Shown here: piece by piece, positions 45,624-58,215 of the stretch | Position numbering within the stretch: the stretch's first letter is position 1 | How the letters are laid out: each line of letters begins with the position of its first letter | Translations under genes and position numbers: made by a program | Origin: Paracamarosporium sp. OC-R06-R3 | Lineage: Eukaryota; Ascomycota; Dothideomycetes; Pleosporales; Didymosphaeriaceae | NCBI GenBank assembly: GCA_019828545.1 | Contig: JACVRA010000095.1 | Location: forward strand, 437,305 to 501,304 | Direction: 5' to 3' | Length of the DNA stretch: 64,000 nt | Notes under the pieces: generated by a model | Told to the model about the DNA's origin: nothing | Seen by the model: only the letters and a program-made list of their open reading frames with translations | Databases searched by the model: none

Positions 45624-46475
45624 GGCTGTGCGCGAGAGGGTCCTTTTCCCAACTCCCACGAGCCCGCCGTGCGGCCGCAAGCCTACGGTCTCCAGCTTGT
45701 CACGGTACGGGGGCGCCGTTGGAAAGGCTGGAGCTGGCCTTGAACATGGTCTGGCGCGGTCGCCAGAGACAGGGAGCAGCGGGGCGCGCGTGTGGAGGTG
45801 TTTGGGCGCAACCGTGGGCGTCGAGGTGGTAAGAGCGGGAGTGGCGGGTCGCGAGCGAGGAATGCGGTTCGGGACCGGGTCGGGACAGCGCTGGGTCGCG
45901 ACGGAGCGCCTGCTATCGACGTGTAATCGGTCTGGTTGACGAGAGGACGACTGCGCGCACCGCAAACGTACTTCTTGTTGAGGCCCCAACCATCACATGT
46001 CAACGCGCCGCCCGTCCAAAAGCGCCCGAACCGTTGGAGACGCTTGGCTCGGCCTTGCTGCCGTGCGTCACCGCCAAGCCCGGTCCCATTCACTCCACAC
46101 CTCTAATCCGACCTCTGTTTCGTTTCGCCGCGCAGAGCCTCGCCGCCCGCCGTGCGGTCCTCTGCAGCCGCCCTGCTTCTGCCTGCGCTGTCCCTCCCCC
46201 CAGGACGCCCCTTTTCTCGCTGCGCGGCGGCTTCCGGCGTCCGTTGCGCCCGTTCCAAAGGGGCAGCTGCTCCGTCCTAATCCTCAGGTCCCCAGCCACG
46301 CGTGAACCCTATTTCCCACTCCCCACCCACAGGCATCGAATCCGGGGTAGCTGAGCTTCCCCACCAAGCACAGTGCGGAAGCTCCTCGAGCCTGCCGAGG
46401 TCCATCCCCTCGCTCATATCCCCTGCCAGGCCCAGTGATGGTCGCGTCTCCGGACTGCAGCATCCTCCCTGCGCC
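45624..46475. promoter_or_regulatory. GC-rich divergent promoter, HLH gene / TMEM135-like gene
   Basis: 852 bp between start codons, GC-rich, with many accidental open frames on both strands. No TATA box was noticed. Confidence 0.5.
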
Positions 46476-48232
46476 ATGACGAAGCACGGCAGCATTGCAG
46501 CACGTGTTCGTCTCGCGAACCCGTAAGTCGCGTGACCGTTCCAATCTAAACACGAGCTGACACGTTGTAGCCTCGCTACTGCTTACGTGCTAGGCTTGCT
46601 CTCCTCGACCGGGCCTCGCCTGGTCAGATTGTTGTTACTTTTGGCGAAGAGGAAGCTGACCGTTCGGGCAGCTTGGTTCCAAGTAAGATCAGTACCGACC
46701 ATACCTCCCTGCACCCACCAACAGAGCGCGTCTAGATTGTCAGCACGGTGCGTCGAGCACTCTTGTTGAATGGGTTTCCCACTTTTTGCGCCACAATCAT
46801 CGGTGGTTCGACCCTGTTGCAGGTGCCTCTCAAAACATTCGCTTGGAGAACTGGCAGTCTGTGTGGACTTGGTGACAAATACACCAGATTGTTGGTCGAC
46901 TTCGTTGCTGCATTCATATCTGCCTCTCTAGCCTTCAGCTTGCTCAATAGTCGGTCTCAAACACTCTCTTCCGGTCCGTTTCAGGTTGCTCCTCTTAGTC
47001 ACCTGGATGTGGTCAAACCTGGCCCTTTCGACGAGCCTCCTGAGCGCGACTCGAGAGAAGTAGACGATGCTACACTTAACACAAGGTCGTTGTCTAGGAT
47101 CGACCTTGCGGGTAGGACTATGAACTTGACGTTATTTGCAGCTGTTCGGGCTAGTGATGTGTTGATCAATCGAGTATGGAACAATCTACCTTCAAACAGT
47201 GCTAAAAAGGTCGTCTCGAGTACTGCACCTACTGCACTGTTCTGCTTCTCCGCTGCTACTATCATGCATGCCTGGTTTTACAGCCCTAGCAGGCTCCCTC
47301 AGACTTATAACAGGTGGATTTCTGCTGCCGCGGAACTTGATCACCGCCTACTACTCGCATTGCGCCATGCGCGGTAAGTGATAAAGCCTTCTGGTACACA
47401 GTTCTAAGCTTCAAATCCGAGTGCGCTGTCGACTCCGGCCTTGCCTATGCTAGAGTCACAGCGCACTCACTATTTTTTGGCACGGCACCGGTATATTGGA
47501 TTATACTGACTACTCAGGTACGGTACATGGATATACGGTAAAGATACGGGCATGGCCTCACTACTCGGCTCTATGTGTCGTGACTTCGGATTGCCGGAAG
47601 ATCTCGGTGATCCCGCGAAGACGATCCCAATTCCATGCGAGTTGGTCCATATGGGATGTGGCAAGAATTGCGAGAAACATGCCTTGACCCGATTCTGGAA
47701 GGGTTGGATGTTTGCAGCTCGGATGTACGCACCCCTACAATTTATCGTTCTTGCTCGGCATGTGAAAAAGACGGGCCGTCCTCGAAATCGACTTGCAGGG
47801 TTGACCCGATCGGTCGTGAGCAAGGCTCTATTGGACACTACGCAAAGTTCCGCATTTCTCGGTGCTTTTATTGCCTTCTTCTACTATGGTGTATGTCTCT
47901 CTCGGACGCGTCTTGGACCAAAGCTTTTTTCGTCCAAGACTGTTACACCACAGATGTGGGATTCAGGGTTATGCGTACTGGGTGGATGCCTTCTATGTGG
48001 AACAAGTATCCTAGTGGAGCAGTCACGAAAACGGCTGGAGATATTGTTTTTTGTCCTGCCCAGAGCGGCGGCAACGTGGTTTCCACGTCGCTACCTTCCG
48101 GAGCATCAGTGGAAGGAACATCTCACATTCGCATTAAGCGCGGCCATCGTGCTCACAGCAGCCCAAGAAGACCCAAAACATGTACGCGGCGTGCTCGGCA
48201 ATTTCTTGAACACTATTCTCAAGACCGGTTGA
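46476..48232 (+). CDS. TMEM135-like integral membrane protein
   Basis: Four exons (46476-46522, 46571-46682, 46736-47373, 47518-48232) join in phase to 503 aa. Several hydrophobic segments are seen (ALLLNGFPTFCATIIGGS, LLVDFVAAFISASLAFSLL, FLGAFIAFFYYGVCL, LCVLGGCLLCGTSILVE, LTFALSAAIVLTA). The conserved Cys-rich block is ELVHMGCGKNCEKHALTRFWKGW. This arrangement fits the TMEM135 family, whose animal member acts on peroxisomes and mitochondria in lipid balance; the role in fungi is not established. The Ile at the start of exon 3 is reached with acceptor TCTAG, the only choice that keeps the frame. Confidence 0.78.
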
Positions 48233-48418
48233 AGGATTCATGTGCTTTATTACTGCCTAGATCTGGTGCTAGGGGCTGTCTGCTTGCTTCGAGTATTATG
48301 TAAATACATACAAAGACCGTGTGGTTTCAACAAGTCGAAACGCCAATACGAATGCCATGTGGTATCGTGTATGAACAAAAAAAATCATGTTACAGTCGTC
48401 AAAAAGTCCCCAATAACC

Positions 48419-50346
48419 TCATTCCTCGTATATGCGCTCCCAAAGCGGGCTACTCTTCCTCCGATGGTGCGATCCTACTATGTTTCTCAATGGCCACTCA
48501 GTCTTCGAGTTCTTCCTCCGAGTTTCAGGATATTGCGATAGACTGGTGTTTCCACCATAGAGCCCATCCTCGACATCAACGTAGCCGTTATGGTACTCTG
48601 GCCCATAGTCCTCAATATAGGAATCGTAATTGAAGGGGTTACTCGGTGCACGGATTGATACGGGTGATACAGGTGATGTTGCCTCGGCGTGGACAGCAAG
48701 ACTAGACCCGCTACTTAGTCCGCTGGATGTAGTCAATGCCAGCCCACTAGAACTGCTTCCACTGTGTTCTGGCATCGCCTGTCGCAGCAATTTGTGCGAA
48801 GCTGCCTGTGCTGCGGGGCTCATGGCCACCGGGGAGGGGCTGGTTGGTAGAGGAGGTAGTGGAGGGCTCGAAGGTACTGGTTTCCGTCTGATCTGTGCAC
48901 CAGCAGGAACTGGTGGTGTAGCTATCAAGTTTCTCGCTGGGCTGTGCTTTGGCGAAGAGCGTCGTCCCAGAATTGGTGACTCGATCTCTTCAGGCTCGGA
49001 CACTTCTGCCACGGAATGCAGGCTCGTGTAACTTGTTCGTTTGCCTCTCGCTCGGTTCGAAGAATGGGTGTGGTACAAGGCGGGGGCCATGATCGGCTTT
49101 GGGTCCTGCATCATCATGGCTGGAACATCGGAGTAATTGTTTGAATCCGTCTCGTTGTCTAGTGCCGTGTAGGCGGAAGTTCCAGCCGCAGAGACCTGTG
49201 TTGTAGCACTGGTCTGATTGTACGCTCCGAGGTCATTCCAAGCATACGGGTTTTGCGCCGGTATTGTCTCTGTCGGATCTACACCGTCGTCGTCCCACGC
49301 CGTGCCAACATCGTGGGTTGACTGGTTCATATCACGGTTTAGCGGCGTCCGATGCTCTACATTTTCATTGTAACGTTCTTGAAATGCAAAGCGTGGGATG
49401 AAGCCTGGTGACCCTGGCGGAATAGATCCTTCGACATTCTTCTTCTTGCGACGGCGGCAGAGCACACAGCAACCAAGGGCAAAAGCTGCTGCACCGAGAA
49501 AACCAAATGGAATGCCTACGCCGAGCCCGATCTTTTGATGTCTGGATAAGCCGTCGTTAGAGGACGCTGGAGCCTCTGGTTCGGGTGTAGGCGATGGTGT
49601 AACGGTTTCGGATGGTTTCGCGAGGTTTATTGATGATGAAATGGTGTGTGATTGCGATGCGGATGACTTCGATTCGGATGCCCGTGACGAAGTTACCGTA
49701 TAGAAAGTTGTGAAAGAAGTCGGCAGGCTTGCCAACTCGCTTGATGCTGTCGACTTTGACATTCCGGTACTCTGGGACGGAGCGATCACAGTCTTCGTCG
49801 CTCCGTTACCCGTTTGCGATGCTTGTTCGCTTGTCTGTGAAGGCCGCGTGGTCTGGGTCGGCTCTGTAGTGACATCTGTCGCCGATGCTGACACCGTCAC
49901 CGTCGCAGTAAAACTCGCAGATCCATCAAACCCTGAGCTTGGAGGGGCCTCAGTCAGCCACGCTGTCTGCGGTCCAAATTTTTTTATAAGGTAACTCTGA
50001 ATCTCCCACGGTAATTCTTGGAACCATCCTGGCCTGTTGTCATTAAGGAATTCTTCCCAAAGGATACTCGATACGGCGGGAAGATTGGTAGCAGCGATTT
50101 GGCGTAGCGATTCGGGGACAGCAGTAAGAAGAACTTGAGCGAGCGAAATACTAGTAGCAACAAGTCAGTTACTTCCATATTCGGATCAGGTAATTTGGGC
50201 TTTACTTACGCATCAGGGTTTTGTCTGTTCACCAACATCTCCGCACTAGGAGCCGGTGTAGTCGCAGGAGCATCTCTTCTCAACACCACGCCCTGCACAC
50301 CTACAACGACCGCACTCCCAACCGCCACTTTCAATAACGAATGCAT
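48419..50346 (-). CDS. Single-pass membrane protein with Ser/Thr-rich ectodomain
   Basis: Two minus-strand exons, 50210-50346 and 48419-50150, join in phase to 622 aa. A 59-nt intron separates them, with donor GTAAGT, branch AACTGAC and acceptor CTAG. Residues 1-22 (MHSLLKVAVGSAVVVGVQGV) form a signal peptide. A short, possibly folded block follows (AQVLLTAVPESLRQIAATNL ... PWEIQSYLIKKFGPQTAWL), then a Ser/Thr-rich stalk. One membrane helix (IGLGVGIPFGFLGAAAFALGCC) is followed by a CRRRKKK stop-transfer and a roughly 380-aa Pro/Ser-rich cytosolic tail. The architecture resembles cell-wall stress sensors (Mid2/Wsc-like), but no WSC or other named domain is seen. The function is unknown. Confidence 0.8.
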
Positions 50347-52011
50347 GTAGCGAATGTGTCCTTAACATAAACAAAATAAAACAAAATGATGAGCTTTGAG
50401 CTTCAATTCTTCTTCAGTACTATGAAGCCATTTCTTGGTGCACTTGATGACCGACACGAAGCCTGGCGGTCTGGGTGGCCACCGCCATATATTCCGACAC
50501 ACCCATACCCTTGTCTTTACACGCAATTCCCGTATCGTTTTCCACGCGATCAACACTGCTTTCCGCCACCGAAGTCTTCACAGCCCTCTCCCACAACGGG
50601 CTGTCAGACGCGCTGATCACGCTGATCAGGGTCTAAGCGCAGCAATTTGTGTCGGTGCGCAACATGGGATTTTTGTGGATTGCCCCTCACTAGCCACAGG
50701 CACTTGTATGGAGAACCTGCAAATGAGCATGGTGCGTCAGAGCAGGGTTTAGAAATAGGAGCTGTGAATGGCCCAAATTCTGACAAGACGTGGCGGTGCA
50801 GACGTCGGTTGGTCAAGCGAGGCCGGAACTTGGTCGAAGCGAGAGGGAGCCGTGTGGAGGTGCTGGCTAAGCGAGCGTGTAGTGTTTGATCCGGCATCTA
50901 GAACCGTCGTTAGAGCGAATGATTCCGAGTGGTTGATAATGTCCATCTACGTATAGTCGCATGCAGAGCGTTATGTGATATTTTTACACGCCAATTGCGA
51001 CTGTTGTAACGAAGCGATGCCGAGAATCCACTGGTATGTAATTGTGAGGTAGTGTGGATAGTGTTCTTCGGTCCTGCTCTAGTCACGTTTTGATTGTCGC
51101 GCGACTACAGTAGGAAATGAGCGGTGGACCAATAGGGTTGTGAGGTGAGACGTATAGAAGGTGTTTTATGGCAATGGGGAGATTACGGGTGGAGTTAGGT
51201 AATATTAGCGTCAGACGCCTATAACATGAGTATCATCTTTCATGCAGTGGAAAAAGAGAAGATGTCTTTATGTGACATGTTGTCGCGACGGACATTCATA
51301 CATAAAACCGAACTAGTGCTCAGATGAGCCCCAGCTAGTTAGCTATTGTCCCGTTTCGAGCGCTATCTAATACCTATGAAAGAAATGAACTAAGAACTCT
51401 CCTTGCCTGGCACTTCGTGTATCAGGCATTCGCTACAAGTATGCAAAATCCTTTGCCAACGTCGTGATTCTCTAAAGGCCATGAATAATTACATTCTCTT
51501 GACTTACGCATTAACACGCCAGCTGCTCAAAGTATAAACGTTGTCTATCCTTCACATTTCAAATATTAGCCATCGATTGCTCCTTATTTTCGGGGCGCTA
51601 GCATTTATACCCTTCCAATAATGAGAAATCTCGGCCAGAAATATGCCTGATGGCTCTAGGAATTATAGTAAGGTTTTTAGTGAGGATTTTGTTGGCCACG
51701 GGTAAATATGCTTAGAATTCTGATTGTAGCTCAGCTCGCATTAAATGTTGGCTGACTCTAGCATCGAACGTATATACTATAGACCAAGCTCAGTCGACGT
51801 CCAGCTTCATATGCTCCGATACATACTCTTATCAGCATCCACTCCTAGTATGGATTTGTGCTGGGAAGCTGCAGATATGCTTTCGCAGTATAACTGTTTG
51901 GAGGCGGATCCGTGGACGTGCCCACGATAAAGGCTCGCCTCCCGGATAAAGCCCTCAAGTCTGATCCGACTAGGAGAAAATTATAAAGATCAAGTAAACC
52001 TAGACACCCAC
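50347..52011. other. Intergenic region
   Basis: 1.7 kb with no supported gene. Short frames on both strands at 50400-50950 are overlapping and of random composition. Confidence 0.5.
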
Positions 52012-52672
52012 TCATCTCCCAGCCCACACACTCCCATCTCCCCTACCAAACCCGGCGAAGCCCATGCCGCCCTTGCCCTCATTCACTGGCCTCTTCGCTA
52101 CCGTGCCCTGACTCCGCACTCCTTCCACTACTTTATCCAACTGTGTTTCTACTACCACGCCACCCACAATCATCTCAGCGAGCGTCGCATGTAACGTCTC
52201 GAAGTTGAAGATCAGATCGAGCTCGCACACATTTTCGAAGAGACCATCGAGAGCCTGGACGAAGACTTGGATGAGGTCGAGTAGTGCGAGAGGTGATTCG
52301 GTCGAGGTAGAGATGATGATGAAGTACAAGGTTGCGTAGTGGCGGTAAGTTACGAGGGAGGGCGTGTCGTTGTGCGGGGTGGTAGGTGTAGAAGATTTGC
52401 TACTGTTTGCGAGGAGGGGTGGGAGACTGAGAGGTTAGCTATCATGGAGTACGGGAGGTGCGTAGGTTATCCATACGGTAGGAAGTTACATGCTGAATTT
52501 GGGCGGTTTGCGACGAGAGTGAATATCTCTGATATGAGCCGCTGCTGCACGCTTGTTTCCTGTTCATAGTTAGAACAGAAACTTGTACAAGTTAGAAGCG
52601 TACCAGCTGCGTGTAGAACTTGGTCAAGCGTGGCTGGCCGGCATTATTGAAGACCAGCACGGCGTTGATCAT
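52012..52672 (-). CDS. APS3: AP-3 adaptor complex sigma subunit
   Basis: This is the small chain of the AP-3 coat, which carries cargo from the Golgi or endosome to the vacuole. Three minus-strand exons (52604-52672, 52477-52559, 52012-52426) join in phase to 188 aa, normal for the fungal protein. Family blocks are restored across introns: MINAVLVFNNAGQPRLTKFY at the start, NFLPLPPLL over the second junction, VTYRHYATLYF, and the core DLIQVFVQALDGLFENVCEL. The last 30 residues are Gly-rich and variable. Sigma of AP-1 or AP-2 is excluded by the DLIQVFVQ..ENVCELDLIF block, which is of the AP-3 type. Confidence 0.93.
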
Positions 52673-52871
52673 GGTTGGGCTCGGGGAACGTTCGTTTTAC
52701 GACGCGTTACGTTTGCGGAGCTGCGGGGGAATCATTGGCAAGGAAGGAGCGGCCCGAGCTTCCCTAAAGTGGAAACAAGCTATCGTCTCCTCCCTCCGCT
52801 CCGCCAACCACTTCCGTCCTATATCTCAACATCATCGAACATTTCCAGATCCGTACGGTACATCACCAACT
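52673..52871. promoter_or_regulatory. Short divergent promoter, APS3 / frataxin
   Basis: Only 199 bp separate the two start codons, so both core promoters must lie here. Confidence 0.6.
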
Positions 52872-53541
52872 ATGAAGTCGCTATCGAGAGCCGGCCAAGT
52901 GGCCCTTCGTCGTGCAATCCGCACACCTCTCCGCACCCAGACACCCACGAATGGCGTCATCGCTAGAGCTCCTGTTGCATCGGTCAGGAATGGCGGCACA
53001 ACCAGTGTAACTCGGGGGTTCCACTGGTCAATGCCGTTGAATGGAATCATGCCGGAGTCGGAGAATCCGCCTCCAAAGCAGAGCGAAGACTCCGAGTCGC
53101 CTACCGTGCCCACCGATATCTCCACTTCTGAGTTCCATGAGCGGGCCGACGAGTATCTGGAAGAGTTGTTGAGTAGGCTAGAGGAGAAGCAGGAAGAGTC
53201 CCCTGATTACGATGTGGAATACTCGGTATAGTTTGCTAAGCTCCTCAATAATACAAGCACTCACTGTTTTGTACCAGGCCGGTGTACTTCACGTCAAGAT
53301 ACAATCCACAGGCCACGAGTATGTCCTTAACAAACAGCCGCCAAATAAGCAGATATGGTGGAGCTCGCCCGTGTCCGGACCGAAACGATTCGATTGGGTG
53401 GTGTTGGGAGAGTCAATGCATCAGAAAGAGGGAGGAGGTGCTGGAGACTGGATTTATCTACGCGATGGAACATCTCTCACAAATCTCGTTCGACAGGAGT
53501 TGGGTGTTGCACTCGGCAAGGATGACAGCGTTCCCAGCTGA
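52872..53541 (+). CDS. YFH1: Mitochondrial frataxin
   Basis: Frataxin assists Fe-S cluster assembly on the Isu/Nfs1 complex in the mitochondrial matrix. Two exons, 52872-53225 and 53278-53541, join in phase to 205 aa. ATG at 52872 gives an Arg-rich presequence without acidic residues (MKSLSRAGQVALRRAIRTPL), ideal for import; the frame upstream is open but has no ATG. The acidic iron-binding helix (FHERADEYLEELLSRLEEKQ) is intact, and so is the beta-sheet signature NKQPPNKQIWWSSPVSGPKR. Intron donor GTATAG is slightly unusual, but the junction VEYS-AGVLHVKI is the conserved one. Confidence 0.95.
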
Positions 53542-54003
53542 TTGTTCTTCGAACGTTACACTGCAATCAAACGAAGAGAGAAAAAAATAATGAAAGGAAA
53601 CGTGCAGACATATTTTCTGTTGGTATGGTCTCGATACTTGGGAGCTATGCTGATTGCAAGCATAGCGGCTACAGCTGAAACGTATGTCACTGTAGGATAC
53701 AGTAACTCTTTGGTTTGGATATGTCACCCTTTCATGAAAGTGTTCCATGGCTTTCACGTGCAGCTGACCAACAGCTTACACCTTGCACATATTATCGTAT
53801 TTCAAATTCTATAGGGTCAAGCTTTCATCTTTGCGATCGAATCGAATCTCAAACGCCGTTTTTGTGCGCTACCGGTGTATGCAAGTATATAAATGCCTAA
53901 TCGTGTGCCAGCGAAGGATCCGTGGCATGTGTGGGTATATAGTAGGTATAGTGAAAGTCTGGGAGGTATATTCGCGGTTGGTTATGGACGATTCTTTGCG
54001 CGC
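53542..54003. other. Intergenic region between frataxin and DPH3
   Basis: Convergent 3' ends. No feature recognised. Confidence 0.5.
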
Positions 54004-54310
54004 TCATGCGGTAATAGCCGCGGCCTGTGAAGCGTCGTCCTTGGGCTCTGGTGGAAGGTCTGACTGTGGAAAAGGTTAGAACATGCAACCTTGTGGCAAG
54101 AAGAGTCGGGCATACCGGGTCAAATATAATCCTAATCATGAGACTGCAACTAGGGCAGCGCGCAATGTCTTCGCCGTCGCGCATGTCTGCTATCGAAATT
54201 TCGAAGCGGTCGCCGCAGGGACACGGATGGTGGTATATCTGGAGGGTTTCATCGTAGAAACAGTCTTCGATTTCGATCTCGTCGTAAAGGTTGAGCTCCT
54301 CGTCCGCCAT
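54004..54310 (-). CDS. DPH3: Diphthamide biosynthesis protein 3 (CSL zinc finger)
   Basis: Dph3/Kti11 is a small electron carrier for the first step of diphthamide formation on elongation factor 2; it also serves Elongator-dependent tRNA modification. Two minus-strand exons, 54116-54310 and 54004-54063, are joined by a 52-nt intron and give 84 aa, the usual size. The zinc/iron ligands are Cys30, Cys32, Cys52 and Cys55 ([24 protein letters not shown]). The EDCFYDE block is also typical. The last exon adds [16 protein letters not shown]; without splicing the frame would run into unrelated sequence. Confidence 0.95.
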
Positions 54311-54506
54311 GATGCCTGCGCGTGTGAATGTGTGCAAAGTGTGAGTCTGGGTGGCGCTGCGGGGAACAAAAAGCGGCAGGAGGCACCTCCGCGTTCGCCA
54401 AGCCGCGCGCCTTCCGCCGCAGCTGTTACAGGCGACCGTGACCCCTCGAACAACACAACACGCCCGACTATGGGCACGCTTAACAATTCGACTCCGCAGA
54501 AGAACC
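54311..54506. promoter_or_regulatory. Short divergent promoter, DPH3 / SEC6
   Basis: 196 bp separate the two start codons. No TATA box seen; A/C-rich near the SEC6 ATG. Confidence 0.6.
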
Positions 54507-56786
54507 ATGAACGATGTTGAGTCTGCGGCAGCAAAGCTCGCCGAGCTGCTCCGGCACCCCGATGACCTCGACAAGATCCCTGCCCTTAAGGCCGAATTCA
54601 CGCGCAAGAAGGCCGCCGTCGATGGACAGTTGCGCGTTGGGCTGCGGGAGCAGCTGGAGGTGACTCAGGCTGGTATGAGCAGTATTACTGAGGGTCAGCG
54701 TGCGGTCAACTTGATCAAGGAAGAAATGATGAAGATAGACAAGCTGTGCGCCGAGTCACACAATATGATCCAGGACTTTCCGCATATCAACCTCGTGGCG
54801 CAGACGCACAAGAACTTCGAACAGGTCGAAAAGATGAAGCGCGATATCGACACTTTCCAACAGCGCATAGAGAACCTCGAGTACCTGCTAGGTCAAGACG
54901 ACCAAGACCCTGCCAACCAGCCCAACCTTTTGGAGGTGCACTACGGTCTTACCCAATTGCGCGAAGTTAGGGACGATGCCATACGGCAGATCAAAGCCTC
55001 CGAAGACGCCTCGACTGAGCTGATTGACAATTTAACGTTGGAGTCGGGTGTGACGGTGCAAGATTTATTCACACGCCTAGACGATGTCATTGAATGGTTC
55101 GATACTCATATCGGTGAAGCTTGCGTAAACCTCATTGAGCTGGTACAGTCTGGTAATGATGGAATGGTGGTCAGGCTGGCGTTGATCATCGAAGAGGAAG
55201 AGAAGTCAGATAAGAAGGCCAAAGCACTGCAGGATGCTCAGCGCGAGTATAAGGATTTGGCTTCACGCTTCAAGTCGATTGCTGCAGGCTCCACCGAGCT
55301 ACGCGGATACAAGGAGAAATTCACAAAGTCGATCGAGTTTGTGTGTAAAACGAATTTCGAGGATTCGAACGCGAAATTCGTCGACGACCCAGAAAAGGTG
55401 GATAAAGCGTTCAAGTGGTACTTCAACAATCTCAACGTGGTGAAACTTGGCATGGTGAACCTGATGCCTAAGAAGTGGAAGATCTTCAAGACTTACGGCA
55501 ACATCTATCATAAGAATATGCATGACTGGCTCATAGGAATCGCGGATGACGAGGGATTAGGGCCACAATACCTGCTTGCTGTCATCAACTGGGTCGATAA
55601 ATACTACGCCAAGATGCAGAAACTAGGGTTCGCTGAAGACGACCTCCAGCCCCATGTAGTGGACAATCGCGTGCCTGAATTTGTGCGAAATTACCGGCAA
55701 ATCATCATCGACAGAGTTGAAGAATGGATGAACAATATCGCCAACACTGAGAAGAAACAATTTGCGGAGCGAGATCAGAGCGACATCAGCCAGAATGTTG
55801 ACGGATACCTGCAGACGAAGACGTTAGCAGATATGTGGACGATGTTAGGGCAGAATCTGGGCATTGCACAAAATAGCGACAGGACAGACGTGGCTGAAGG
55901 CGTCATTGAGTCCATGTTCCGGGCTCTGACTTCTCGACAACGTATGTGGCAGTCGCTGGTGGCAGCCGAGAAAGCGAAGTATGCTGTACCTGGCTCCTCG
56001 ACTGAAGGATCCAGTGAGTTTCAAGAGTGGCTCATTGCCATTGCAAACGATCAAATTATCTGTATCGATGAATCCGACGAAGCTCAAACATCTTTCTTAG
56101 GCAATTTTGAACGGGATATCACCCCTCTCGTCTCGACTGCCTACGCTCCGACGATGACGGAGCAAATCAACAACCTCAAAGACAGCTACGTCGATGTCGC
56201 AACCGATTTCATCCAAGCATGGTGTCAAATGATCTTCTATGTTGACTTCCGAGATACCCTTAAGAACATGTTTACAGCCGATTGGTACAGTTCGAGAGAC
56301 ATGGAGCAAATGGTGATCACCTTTGCGGATTACATGAGCGATTATGAGAACGCCGTCCATCGTGCAATCTTCGAGCTACTTGTCATGTCGCTCGCGGATC
56401 AGTTGCTGATCCACTATCTTTTGGCAGTCCGCAACAAAGGCGCGAAATTCAAGCGCGCCGACCCTTTCACTGAAAAGATTAAGGATGACTGCGTCACGGC
56501 GTTCGAATTTTTCAATAGGTACGAGTGTGGGCCAGAGGTGAAGGAGAAATGGCGCGTCATCCAAATGTTCGTCAGCTTGCTATCTGAAGACAAGAGTAGG
56601 ATTCCGTTCGTCTATGAGCAGTTCAAGATCAGCTACCCAGATTTACACATTGGTTGGGTCGAAGCGGTACTCAGGGCCAGAGATGACTTTGAGCGCAGCA
56701 TGTTGAATGCTGTCAAAGGGAAGGCGGCAGAGATGACCGTTGACCCTGGGCAACAATACGAAACAATCATGTCGCAGGTCAAATAG
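54507..56786 (+). CDS. SEC6: Exocyst complex subunit Sec6
   Basis: Sec6 is a core subunit of the exocyst, which tethers secretory vesicles at the plasma membrane of growing tips and septa. One exon encodes 759 aa, within the family range. ATG at 54507 is chosen (context AACCATGA) over the open sequence upstream, which overlaps the DPH3 promoter and is Arg-rich nonsense. The N-terminal coiled coil ([20 protein letters not shown] onward) and the helical-rod blocks [20 protein letters not shown] and FRDTLKNMF identify the family. A lack of introns in a gene this long is common for fungal SEC6. Confidence 0.95.
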   Translation: MNDVESAAAKLAELLRHPDDLDKIPALKAEFTRKKAAVDGQLRVGLREQLEVTQAGMSSITEGQRAVNLIKEEMMKIDKLCAESHNMIQDFPHINLVAQTHKNFEQVEKMKRDIDTFQQRIENLEYLLGQDDQDPANQPNLLEVHYGLTQLREVRDDAIRQIKASEDASTELIDNLTLESGVTVQDLFTRLDDVIEWFDTHIGEACVNLIELVQSGNDGMVVRLALIIEEEEKSDKKAKALQDAQREYKDLASRFKSIAAGSTELRGYKEKFTKSIEFVCKTNFEDSNAKFVDDPEKVDKAFKWYFNNLNVVKLGMVNLMPKKWKIFKTYGNIYHKNMHDWLIGIADDEGLGPQYLLAVINWVDKYYAKMQKLGFAEDDLQPHVVDNRVPEFVRNYRQIIIDRVEEWMNNIANTEKKQFAERDQSDISQNVDGYLQTKTLADMWTMLGQNLGIAQNSDRTDVAEGVIESMFRALTSRQRMWQSLVAAEKAKYAVPGSSTEGSSEFQEWLIAIANDQIICIDESDEAQTSFLGNFERDITPLVSTAYAPTMTEQINNLKDSYVDVATDFIQAWCQMIFYVDFRDTLKNMFTADWYSSRDMEQMVITFADYMSDYENAVHRAIFELLVMSLADQLLIHYLLAVRNKGAKFKRADPFTEKIKDDCVTAFEFFNRYECGPEVKEKWRVIQMFVSLLSEDKSRIPFVYEQFKISYPDLHIGWVEAVLRARDDFERSMLNAVKGKAAEMTVDPGQQYETIMSQVK

Positions 56787-58215
56787 GCGAACTCGCTGCT
56801 AGAGGAATATTGCAGGAGACTGTGTCATTTGAGCTAGGTGTTGGAAGGCGTTCAACAGTATTGGATCATTGGTGTATACGTTCGCAATTAGAGGATACTC
56901 GCAAGTTTCTTTCACAGTCTTCAAAATGAACATCGAGCGCCCAAGAGCAGTGCCAGGTCTCTAATCGTCACACATACCCATGATGCTCAGAACCACGGTG
57001 CGTCATTTGTCAGAGGTTGATATGTTTCGTGGGGAGAAGCCTCGCATTTCAGCGTGCACAGGACCACATACCCGCTTGATTAGATTAGCGAACACGGAGT
57101 CGTCGTTTCAGTCGCGGGCCTCTGCTGGCGATCATGAACAAAGTTCCGAAACACCCCTGCCGGTGTCCACTCTGGCCGCGTGGTTTCCTTCTACATCGTC
57201 ATTGTACAGTTTGGACGGGGCGCAGCGACACGACTCTTTCGTGGACTGATGCATAACAGTAGATTCAAGGAAAACACGAGCTATAGGGACACGTTCTCGA
57301 CTCGATCCTCGCCACACAAGGAGGCGGCGTATTTGCCTGAATCGTACGGCACAGGTTGCGAAAATGAGCAATTTCCAAGAGCACAACAATGCTTCGCGGC
57401 TATTATTCTCTTTCAGCAGCCTATATCCTGCCGTGCCAACAAGGTACCGTAATTTTCTCCGAGACTTTCATTTGTGAGGGATTGCGTGCCCTGTCTTTCA
57501 TTTCTCCAATCCATCTACGCGGTTTCGAAACATCGGTTCAGGTGGGTCGATCACGTGTATTCTAAGCACTCTTCGGCCTAGCGCAAGGGGAAGAAAGGGG
57601 AGATGCGCGCTCTTTGGTGGATCACCAGCGGGTCTGCCGTGTAATCTCGCCGGGGTAGGTTGTTAAAAGACCCACTGTTCGTGGGATACTAGAAATGAAT
57701 GGGTGAGGCTGTGTGCACAACATCTGCACAACATTCACGGCGGCTGCCGTACCCTTGCGGCGAGGCTGCTTCAGCCAATCACACCGCGAATATAGCAGGA
57801 CAGTGCGTTGCAAGGTACAAGGAGATCTTCATAAAAGGTGATTTCCGTTATCGCCAGTCGCTTGATTCGTTATCATGCACACGGTTTGATTTGGTAGTGG
57901 GGAAGGCAGCGTGTCTCGACCGGGCTGCAAATTGCGGTGCTTGCGTGTTGTGTGGGATGGTGTCTTTCTAGGCTGGCAAGGAACAACCGTGCTCAGTGCT
58001 CATCTTTGTGTCAGATATAAGGGCAGCAACGCGCGTTGTTGCTGTGCCTTTCTTCTTCATCCTACGATCAAAGCATCTTACCATAATTACACAGTGTTCT
58101 TTACACTAGCCACTCTTTAACAAAGACAACACACGCTCCTTCACCTCTCTTTTACTTATACCAACTCTCTAATTCTCCATCTTCGGATTACATCTTGCAA
58201 ACCACATCATTCACA
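56787..58215. other. Intergenic region with TATA-type promoter near its end
   Basis: No supported gene in 1.4 kb. The last 200 bases look like a strong fungal promoter and leader. Confidence 0.5.
58014..58023 (+). promoter_or_regulatory. TATA-like element upstream of the GPI-type gene
   Basis: GATATAAGGG lies about 200 bp before the ATG at 58216. A long C/T-rich stretch follows, a layout typical of highly expressed fungal genes. Assignment by position only. Confidence 0.4.
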
